A DNA stretch of 33,353 bases from positions 1-33,353 of the forward strand of contig NW_022205214.1 in assembly GCF_008831285.2 (NCBI RefSeq), written 5' to 3'. This DNA is from Nymphaea colorata (Eukaryota; Streptophyta; Magnoliopsida; Nymphaeales; Nymphaeaceae). Under the pieces are notes generated by a model. That model was not told where the DNA came from, searched no databases, and saw only the letters and a program-made list of their open reading frames with translations. Within the stretch, counting starts at the first letter, position 1. Each line of letters begins with the position of its first letter. The translations under genes were made by a program, and so were the position numbers. This document shows, one piece after another, positions 13,483-22,223 of this stretch.

Positions 13483-13761
13483 TTGCCCTAAGATGGTCAT
13501 TTGGGGATTGGCCTTCGGAAAATAGTCTTTTTGCTTTGAGGGTATCCCTGCATGTGTCCCATTTATGACTTTTCGGCATCTTCAATTTTGTATATAAGCA
13601 ACTGCATCAAAGATAAAAAGGAAATGAAAAGAGCTTTCCTAAAAAGCATTTATTTTTTCCCCTTTTAGATTAGAAAGCGATACTCCCCCCTGGAATCATC
13701 AGGGACGCCCATATTGATCGATAGTTTTATTGTCCTCTCCCAACCAATTTAGAGATGGAGA
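13479..13761 (+). repeat. 275-bp direct repeat, copy 1
   Basis: This matches 14771-15052 nearly base for base from the GATGGTCATTTGGGG stretch to ATGGAGA; copy 1 has six Cs and copy 2 five in one run. It precedes a different ORF from copy 2. An older, much diverged relative lies at about 262-545. Confidence 0.85.
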
Positions 13762-13791
13762 AGCTGTATTCGCAAGGCTAAGTTTGATAAT

Positions 13792-14283
13792 ATGCAAAGA
13801 CTACTTAAGAGAGTAGGGATTCATTCAGATCGGCCTTCCAGTTATCCTTTGATTGATAGAGAAGACTTTTGTCTCTTTATTAAACCAAAAGATAATGACT
13901 CCTTTCATCCATATGAGCTTATGGGCCAGCAGGAATATAGAATCCAAGGGAACGCAGTTCTTTCCAAAGTTGAGCGATAATTCAGGGCCATTAGAAGGCT
14001 AATCAAAATTTGTCGGCTCTAAATACCAATTGTGATTGCTATCTCTTTACTAATATACCTTAGCTGCTTCAGTATGGGCAACTACCTATAATCAAAAAAT
14101 CCTATTAAATCTTATCAATCAGTCTGCTTCCATTTTTTCGGAAGGATCATTGAAATAAAGACTGGATAGCATTTGCTTTATCCTCATGATCAAAACTTTT
14201 TAGCAACCTTTCTCAAAAGTATCAAATTAAAATGCTTTTTAATTTTATTATTAATAGGCTTGAGGATAAAAAAATTTATCTGA
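13792..14283 (+). CDS. Small hypothetical membrane protein
   Basis: ATG 13792 to TGA 14281-14283 encodes 163 residues with four TAA/TAG codons read as sense. The first half is soluble and basic/acidic. Two hydrophobic segments follow: IPIVIAISLLIYLSCF (about 77-92) and CFLILLLIGLRIKKFI at the very C terminus. It lies between the two near-identical 275-bp repeats and begins about 30 bp after the first one. The repeat's own ATGGAGA (13755) is in a different frame, so the true start could be there if a frame change exists. Family not recognised. Confidence 0.5.
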
Positions 14284-14499
14284 TATTAGTATTGATTTAT
14301 GGATGAATTTATAGATTGAAAGAATCAACGGACGTGAAGATCGAGGACCACAGTACGGCGTTGATGGTCGAAGTTGAAGCTGACGAGTATTTAACTGGTA
14401 ATTGGAAGAGCTAGTTTGGCATCCTCATATTTGTGTCCATTTGGAAAGTCCCACCTGATTTTTTGTGACGCAGTTGCAAGAATAATTGTGTTGGGTTCA
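14284..14499 (+). other. Short region without an assignable gene
   Basis: One frame from about 14330 is open to a TGA near 14466 with acidic, protein-like content (VKIEDHSTALMVEVEADEYL), in the same frame as the Cys-rich unit that follows. It may be the upstream part of the same decayed gene. No start codon can be fixed. Confidence 0.3.
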
Positions 14500-14770
14500 G
14501 GGTGAGGAACAGGCTCTGGGATTCCATTCTGGAAAATCAAGGCATTCGTATACATTTAGCCATGAGGCAACCGATAAGTCAAAAGGCCTAAGCTCATACC
14601 AGAGGGGTAGATCCAATTTGGCATTTGGGTGACTCTGAGCATAGTCATGGCTGTCATGCCTGCCTTAAGAGTGTTTGTGAGGCTTCTGAACATTGCTAGT
14701 GCTAATTAATTAGTATATACACAGCCAATCACCGCACTTATAGGAAAATATAAACTTTTGTATTGAAGCC
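14500..14770 (+). repeat. Cys-rich coding-like repeat unit, newer copy
   Basis: This aligns with roughly 19-260 at about 70-75% identity. In both copies the same frame is open with TAR codons as sense and carries SQKA, GVD-IW, LGDS and LKSVCEASEHC/FKSVCEASEHC motifs. The indel between copies is a multiple of three (9 nt). This suggests descent from a real Cys-rich coding sequence. No intact gene is visible and I do not recognise the family. Confidence 0.55.
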
Positions 14771-15052
14771 TATTTTGCTCGAAGATGGTCATTTGGGGAT
14801 TGGCCTTCGGAAAATAGTCTTTTTGCTTTGAGGGTATCCCTGCATGTGTCCCATTTATGACTTTTCGGCATCTTCAATTTTGTATATAAGCAACTGCATC
14901 AAAGATAAAAAGGAAATGAAAAGAGCTTTCCTAAAAAGCATTTATTTTTTCCCCTTTTAGATTGGAAAGCGATACTCCCCCTGGAATCATCAGGGACGCC
15001 CATATTGATCGATAGTTTTATTGTCCTCTCCCAACCAATTTAGAGATGGAGA
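14771..15052 (+). repeat. 275-bp direct repeat, copy 2
   Basis: This is nearly identical to 13479-13761; the few differences include the length of a C run and single substitutions. It ends at ATGGAGA, the apparent start of the following ORF. It has a TATATAAG box-like stretch about 160 bp before that ATG, and runs of pyrimidines. It may act as a shared promoter or leader. Confidence 0.85.
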
Positions 15053-15917
15053 CGTTATGGACTGCAAATGGCCAAAGAAACTATGAAAAAATAGGGATCT
15101 CAGTTTCTAACAATTTATATCTATAAAAATATGCTGGTGATTGCTTTTTGGAATACCGTCACATCCTATCAAACATATTCAGATACTATTTTTTAGAAAG
15201 TGAAGACGTCCACCCAAGTTACCTCCCCAGCTCTCCAGTTCATCTATCTGAGTCTGAGAAATTATAAGCAAAATTTTTTTCTTTTGCTCTTCATAATATA
15301 AAAAGATATTGGCTTCCTCAATCGCAAATTTTGCACCGACTGCATAAAAAGCAAAAAAGGGGTTAACCCTTCCTTCCCAATAATGATTGATCAACGATTG
15401 ATCGATATGACCCATGAACACCAGAGGTCAAATTCGGGGCTCAACTTTGCTGTCCTTAATTTTAGACTGACAATAACTATCTAGGACTACAGATAATATT
15501 AGAGCCTTTGAAATCATGGAAACTTAGCAGAAAAAGCTGTAATTCACACAAGAGAAGCAACTGTTGTTTCTTAGAATTATCCAGCAATAAATATCTTTTG
15601 AGGTTGCAAAGAGTCTATTTCTGACTTTTTATACAGCAAAAGAGGGCTAAAATCGATGTAATGCTTGCTTTTAGACTTTTTCATTAGTAAAATATACTCA
15701 AGGTTACTTCGATACCCAGAAAAAACAGAAAAATACATACAGGAGCTCGATAGATTCAGCCTTCTTCAAAAAAACTTTAATAATACCATATGTTTATGAT
15801 CATATATAGTTATTAATAATTATTACAGCAGTAGGAATATAGGATTCAATCATCATTTTTCCAGAACAACTCTCAACTTCAAGGGAAAATCCCGAATAAC
15901 TCTAACTTTTCCTTTGA
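15046..15917 (+). pseudogene. Hypothetical gene downstream of repeat copy 2, interrupted
   Basis: The ATG at 15046 is inside the end of the second 275-bp repeat. The frame is open for 114 codons with a natural composition (LEYRHILSNIFRYYF) until TGA 15388; another TGA is at 15415. Protein-like sequence resumes to about 15500, then continues one base back to TGA 15915-15917 (including ATG 15516). A 63-nt GT...AG segment (15362-15424) would remove both TGAs in frame, and a 41-nt GT...AG segment near 15452-15492 would fix the second frame change. It may therefore be an intron-containing gene and not a broken one. The last 65 bases overlap the 3' end of the antisense RNB gene. Function unknown. 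Confidence 0.4.
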
Positions 15918-18900
15918 CTTATTTATATATTTCCTGCTTAAACTCAATATTGTCGACTTCAATCTCTTCTAAAATGTGGTGGAAAACAAATTTCACCTTT
16001 TCAGGGCAGGGACTTCCGATGTTTAAAAAGACAAAAGAGGCATTTTCGTCTCGTTTAAGAATATTGTAAAACTAAAGCTTCGAAATTTAGCGGTTTGCTT
16101 CTTTCACGTTCCTTTTCAATTACCCCTTTTCCATTTTTTATGTGCGGTATTGTTCAAGCTCTTTCAAGGATTTTTAGATATGTTTTATATCTCCGAAGTA
16201 CCTGATAATGTCACTGGGATAAAGCTATCCCTAAAAGAGCCATTTGTACTCCTTAATTAACCTCATAACGGTTAGGCTCTAGTAGGATCTTATCGGATTG
16301 TTCCATTTGAGTAGCTTCTATTATTTTTCTCCTTTTTTAGAGGCCTCCTTATTTGTTTTGGCTATGCAATCATTGCTATTTTCGCATATCTCTTTGATCG
16401 CTAAAATCTTTTCAAGATAGGCATCAAGCTAACTAATTTTCATCTTCCTAAATTTGAAGCCAGCGCTGTCTGCATAGTCCTTGAAATTATCAATAAACTG
16501 ACCTAAAATGCTCGATTTGTGGTCTCTTTATTATTTATTATCCTTCTTGTCAGCCTTTTTCTTTTGCCTCTTTTATTTTTTCGACTTCTTCTTCGTTTAC
16601 TCCTCCTAAGTCATCAATTCTAGCAGATTATACTATTAGTTTGCTGCCTCAAGTTCACTGCAAAGTGTTGTTTTTTATGATTTCACCTTTTATTGTACCT
16701 ATTCAATTCTTTGCTTGATAGACTATTTTTATTATTGATACTTTTAGCATATAATCTTCATTATCGGTTTTAGCTATTACTAGATCTTCTTCTTAAGAGC
16801 CTTTTTGCTGAGTTTTTCAGTCTTCAATTCTTTTTTACTTTCTCCAATTTTTTCCAATTTCTTCTCTTCATATAGGGAATTTCCATGCTATTGATTTTAT
16901 TCTGATTTAGCTGACTGTTGGGATTATATCTTTTAGCCTTTAAAGCCTTCCGTTTAATTTTCTCTTGTTTGGTCTAGATTAATTTCATCTTTATCTTTTA
17001 GACGATTTTCTTGTATTTAAAGAAGCTAATGGATAGGCTAACTTTTTTTAGTATGCTTATTCGTATCTTTTTCTTATTTTAACTTGTGCTTTTCCTTTAA
17101 GTTAGCTTATTTTTTCTGGTTTTTTTGGCTTCTTTCCTACTCCTTTTTCTTTTTTTTGCGTGTTTTTTGAAGTAGGCTCAAAACATGCCTAAATTTGGCA
17201 TTTGTATAGATAGATTTGACTTATAGAGCCTCTTATTTCCATTATTAATCCTCGGAGAACTCAAGTTTTTCGTTCAAGCAAAAAGTTTATTCGTATTTGT
17301 TAAGATAGTATTCTTGCTTTTAATAAACTTTTATTTTTACTTTCTATTAAATTTCGATCTCAATTTCACTCCGGTCTTCCTTTTTATTCTACTCTTTCTT
17401 AGGCTTATCTTTTTTGGATTATTCTAATCTTTTTAGCTTTTCTGAACATTTTTTTTGGCTCTTTTTGCTTAGGCCTTATAATTTTGTAGTAAAATTACTC
17501 TTAGTCTTCTTATTTTTTACAGCTTGATGGATTTTTCATCGAATTTCTTGCTTAATTATACATCATTTTCATTAAAAGATATATTCGGATTGACTAGTCT
17601 TTTGTCACAGAAACATTTTTCATACTTTTCGATGTATTTTTCTCTTTCATTTTCCATATATGTCTTGACCTCTTTTACTAATTGGTTTATATCATGTTTT
17701 TCTTTTGATTAGATTGAATGCGATTATTGTTTTGTGCTTGTTTGCTAATCTTAGCCTAGTTAATTAGCTTGAGATTACTAAACAGCTTACGTCTCTTAAA
17801 TTGTTTCTTAATCCTTACTTTCTTTCTTATCTTTGGTTTTTTCTTATTTTTTCTTATGCTTCCTTTCTTATTTTTTTATTTATCTTTTTTGTCTTTTTGG
17901 CTTTAGTTAATATCCTTAGGATGCCTTCTCTATCTTTTAGTTTTTTTCTAATGTTATTCTTTCTCTTTTTGTTAAGGTTCTTTATGATCTTTAATTTCAA
18001 TTTAGTGGTTTTATTAGCTTGCTTATTTCTTTATTTAACCCTTAGTACTAGGCACTTACTAGATATTTTTTTCCTTTGTGACTGGTTACTTTTCTGGATC
18101 GATTCTTTTAAATTTTCTCTTCTTTTTGTCTTATTACCTACGCCTATCAGTATCCAGTATGTTAGAATCCTCCTGCCTATCATTACGACTGATCCTTTCA
18201 CTTATCTTCTTATCTGTTTATTTTTACTTTCTCTTATCCTTTTCCATTTTGATGATATACTTGAAATGCTGTTGATTCATGATTTGCAGCCTTTTAAAGT
18301 ACTCTTGATAGAGTTTTCCTTGGTCTTTTTTAAGAATCGTCCGAAAAGCACTGTTTATTTAATCTAAACTTAGCCATTTAATGTCGATGTTGAACATTGG
18401 ATTCTTGAAAATTCTTTAGAGGAACCTTTGGCCGTTAACAGCAGCATTAAATCTAAACTCTTCATTCTCCAGCTCATCTCCTGAAGATTATTACTCCTCT
18501 TCTTAAGTTTACGATTATGAGGACTATAAATCTGACATCTTAACTTATTTTAATGCCTTTACTCTTTTTTATTTTAGCTTTTTTTACTTCTAATGTTTGT
18601 CTCCAATATCTTTCTCTTATTGTACTTCGATTTATTCTTTTTTCTTTACATCTTCAGCTAGTTACAATACCATTTCATCAAGCTAGACTTATTATTCTTC
18701 AGTTTAAACCTATTACTCTGATTCGTTTTCATCTTTTTTGCTTTTGTCTACCTTAGGTTTTTTTGGCCTCTTCTATCGTTCTTACTTGGTATTTGCAGTC
18801 TTTTGCTAATCTTTCAATCTCTTTATTATAGATTATCTTTCTTTGCCCAACTAATTATCGATTTTCCTTTAAATTGCTTTCATTTATTTGTTGAATTTGC

Positions 18901-20743
18901 TCTACTCTTTGTAGAACATATCAATTTTATCTAAAACTAGCTCCCATTTCTCCATATCTTTCTTTCTATCTTCAATCATCTTCTTCAAGTAAACCTCAAA
19001 AGATTCTTTAAAGATTTTTGCTCTTTCTATGTTGACTTATAAGAGATAAGTTGGAATGATAGAGCTTATGAATATAAGTCGGTTCATAGCCACCTCACTT
19101 GTTGTTTCAGATTCAAGGATGTAGTTGTTGTCGATAACTTTGGACTTGTCGAAAAGATCGTTAAGCAGCATAAGCTAAGGATAAGCTTGCTTGCCAGAGC
19201 CAAGGCTTTCATGGGCGAGGTTTTTCTAGACAACAACAATGTTCTTCTGGAACTTGACAGTCTTATAGTCAATCAAGCCATCGCTAGTAACTTAAAAGCT
19301 TAAGGTGAATGCTAATTTTTACTACCCCTATCGAAGAGATAGAAGATTCTTGAGACAATCGTAAAGCATTGGCTGATGGTAGTTCTTGATATAAATTGTT
19401 TAGTCCCTTTTCTTTAGCTTTTTGTTTAGATCGTCTTTTTATTGGATCAAGGCTGCAACATCAGCGATATGAATTTCAACAAGATAGCCTCCATTTTAAA
19501 GAGGGCCTATGTACAAAGCATCATCATGACACTTAGTAGATTTCCCATCTACAGTATAAATTTATTTATCATAAGTCTTGCGGCTCTCTTCGTAGTCTTC
19601 AATTTTGAACTTTTTAACAAGTTTTTGAGAGTCCTCTTTTTATTTTTTGTCAAAAGGAGTCATTGAGATGCCAGCTTCATAAATGATGCCGTCTTTGAGG
19701 GATTTAAAGTTTTTGATGCTTATTTAGTCCAACAATTCAATGATTGGATACCTACTATGGTGTGGCCATCCCTTAAATCTTCCCTTAACGATGTATTATC
19801 TTAACTTTATGTTGATTTTTTCTTTTTTGTCGGATGAGATTGGCTCTGCCTTCAAGAAAGAGTAAGGAAATAGCTCTTTGAACTCGACTAGCTGTTCAGC
19901 TAATTAGTTAGGAATCACATAAGGGTTCATATCATCATACTCTTAGTTTCTGGATATAAAATAAAACTGTGAATTTGAGTCTATTTGAAGAATACCACAA
20001 AGCCTTATTTAGTGTGGGTAATTGATTTTTGTTATTTGAACATTGTGGCCATTCGCAAAGTAGCTGACTTTGCTTCCATTTAATAGTGGATACCTGCAGT
20101 CTTTATTTACCTGCTAAAAGTAGTATTTTTTTCCTTGGTGGCCTGTTATCACTTTCTTCAGCTATCCATTGATCTTAATCTATCCATTCCTTGTCTACTT
20201 TTCTGCCTTTTCCAACTAGTACTATCTTGGAAAATATTCCATAAGAATTTTTAATTCTGTTTGCCAATCTCCAAACTCCCCAAGTTCCTTTTCAACCTTA
20301 AGAGCAATTTCATAGGGCCTTTGCTAGTTTATCAAGGTTGCCATGAAATATTTTTTGATGTCCAGCTTGAACTCTTCATGATTAATGATGGTGATTGGTA
20401 GGGAAGGATCCTTCAAGCATATAGGTGCTAACTTCGGCTTGCTTGTATCAAGAATGACGATTGTATCCTTATAGTCGAAGAGCTTGTTCAACTTATCTGC
20501 AATCTTTCGATCATCTTTATCGTGGGAGTATTCACAATGATTTTTCAGAAGATCTTTGCAATGCCAACCATTAGAGCAGTTCTGCTTTGGAGCTGGTCTT
20601 CGCCTTTGAACAGCTTATCGGGGATATCTTTAATTTCTTGACATAATATTATTAGATAAGATCTATTGTCTCCGGAATTAATAGGGGCATCTAATTACGC
20701 AATTTTATTCAAATAAACAAAAAACAAAACTTTGCTAATTCAT
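15853..20743 (-). CDS. RNB-domain (RNase II/R-like) protein with CCCH-like finger and long charged tail
   Basis: ATG at 20743-20741; one frame is open to a TGA at 17368-17366. A further open frame continues to TGA 15855-15853. A CCCH-like motif (CSNGWHCKDLLKNHCEYSH) lies near residues 53-71 after a basic stretch. An RNB core follows near 395-600: TVDGKSTKCHDDAL, then GGYLVEIHIADVAAL, then NLLSLR and KLAFT elements, and a SEVAMNRL helix. In the RNB family the first motif normally reads D-x5-D-x-D-D. Here the second Asp is Cys, while the first, third and fourth remain. The C-terminal RNB arginine region was not found. The tail (from about 600) is extremely rich in Lys and Glu/TAR codons, with acidic Ser tracts typical of nucleolar or RNA-binding proteins. 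Between 18000 and 17400 at least one intron or frame change is needed. The family degrades RNA 3'-5'; this copy may bind RNA with weak or no cleavage. Confidence 0.68.
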
Positions 20744-20773
20744 ATATAACCCTTCAAATTCCCTATTTTCATT
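20744..20773. promoter_or_regulatory. 30-bp divergent intergenic spacer
   Basis: Only 30 AT-rich bases separate the minus-strand RNB start codon (20743) from the plus-strand ATG at 20774. If both starts are right, both 5' leaders and promoters must be packed here or overlap the genes. No specific motif can be assigned. Confidence 0.4.
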
Positions 20774-21630
20774 ATGCTGAAGCATAAGCCAGTTGTTTTT
20801 ACTTTTTAATTTTAATAAAGCTAGCTGAATCTGATAGCCAACCTTATAGAGCTCATGCTGATGTTTTTATACTTCTAAGCAGAAGCCCTATAAAAATTTT
20901 GGTAGTGGACTCTTTTGAAGTAGTAACAACCCGTTTGTTTCACGATTTATCAAGAAAATAGACTTCTTTTTTCAACAAACTCTCCATCTTTAACAGTCTC
21001 TTATGTCCTTGATGGTTGTTCATGATGTATGCATGAACAGCCTTATTTATACGTTATTCACTGCACGCATACCGAGAATATTATTCTTGTAGATGATGAC
21101 ACCTGTATTTATAATGATGCTAGTGAAGGAGCAAACGAAGGAAATATAAATCTCAATGAGCAACAAGATCGTTTCGTAAGGAAGTTATCTATGCTAGGGC
21201 CACTCAAGACGCGAAGCAATACACATACAAACGTAAAGTTTACAACTTCAATGAAATTTAAGATGACAAAGACTATCAAGGACACCAAAGAAGTACCTTA
21301 ATGACCAATATGCAAGCATTCTAGAATCGAATGGCTTAAGCCGATGAGTCTTCTTCGCAAAAGCGAAGAATCTCAAGTGGGCTTGAAGAAACCCCAAAAT
21401 AACCACATATGAAGAACCGCCATCTAACAAATACCCTTGCACCTGAACCAAGCAACAAGTAGTCGTACGCCTTGCTAAAAATGTTAGGAGGACTGCTAGT
21501 CGTATTAATCTTAATGACAGTTTTCCAAGCCTATTTCCCCGACAGTTAATATAATCTCTTGCTTCTTTTTAAGGCTCCACACAGTTTATAACATACAGGA
21601 AACATCGAAACAAATGGATCATAAATATGA
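20774..21630 (+). CDS. Putative C-terminally anchored membrane protein (frame disrupted)
   Basis: Translation from ATG 20774 is open in one frame to about 21177 apart from a TGA at 21023-21025. It then continues one base back (-1) in another open frame to TGA 21628-21630. The whole would be roughly 285 residues. The first part is hydrophobic and acidic (NLIELMLMFLYF), the middle is polar and acidic, and one strong membrane helix (MLGGLLVVLILMTVF, from 21481) sits near the C terminus, as in tail-anchored proteins. The TGA might lie in a short intron: GTCC at 21006 to an AG before CCTTAT is 36 nt, a multiple of three. That is inference only. The gene is divergent from the RNB gene across 30 bp. 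Family not recognised. Confidence 0.45.
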
Positions 21631-21758
21631 GCTAATAATGATTATCCATTTCTTCTCTTGATTATTTGATTTTTTGATAAAAAAGTGAGGATTCAGAGAC
21701 TTGGAAGGCCAATCCGTCATTCTGTTTAACACTCGGCTGGTCACTGCAAGTGAGTTGA

Positions 21759-22223
21759 CTTTATCATCATAATTCTCCTCATATTAATTAATCAACATTC
21801 CTCTTATTCAAGAGTTGCTAATAATGGTATTCACCTTAAATTTAGCTGCCAAATAAAATACTAAAGATTCAGGAAAATAGAAAAATAGACTCTTTGGTTA
21901 ATAATCCCAAGAAGTTTTTTATATATTTCAGGGCAGTCGGATGCAAACAATTTTTATTTGTCATCATTAATTCTTGCAAGCAATTCAACGAGACCATAAA
22001 AAAAGAACAATCTGAAATAAAAAAATGGAAGAAAGAGTGGAAGATGAAATCATGCTCCTCCAAAGAGAAAGAGTTCAGCTTATCAAATTAGAAAGGTAGC
22101 TTTTAATAACAACTTATCTAGACTTTCGGTTTACAAGAATAAAATAAATATATCCAAGTTTTTATACTTGATGAGCTCACGGAATCATAATAGAATCATA
22201 GCCTCCTTCAACCAACCTCCTGA
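21759..22223 (+). CDS. Short hypothetical coding stretch, no clear start
   Basis: This frame is open, with TAA/TAG as sense, from just after the TGA at 21756 to the TGA at 22221-22223, about 154 codons. Composition looks like protein: a hydrophobic segment (about 21925-21975) with paired Cys residues, then a Lys/Glu-rich stretch and an acidic end. There is no ATG near the beginning, so the start may be in an upstream exon or the piece may be a remnant. It overlaps the first 53 bases of the ADP-ribosyltransferase gene in another frame, which is unusual and lowers confidence. I do not recognise it. Confidence 0.35.

Noticed and set aside
15179-15421. Minus-strand 80-residue ORF
   Set aside because: It is antisense to the protein-like frame starting at ATG 15046, which fits the repeat boundary better.
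17524-18756. Hydrophobic plus-strand ORFs (17524-17712, 17801-18367, 18553-18756) resembling membrane proteins
   Set aside because: They are the antisense of the Lys/Glu-rich minus-strand tail of the RNB gene; A-rich coding reads as Phe/Leu-rich on the other strand.
20560-20700. Possible -1 frameshift near the start of the RNB gene
   Set aside because: A second frame also looked protein-like, but the frame with the CCCH motif is continuous from ATG 20743.
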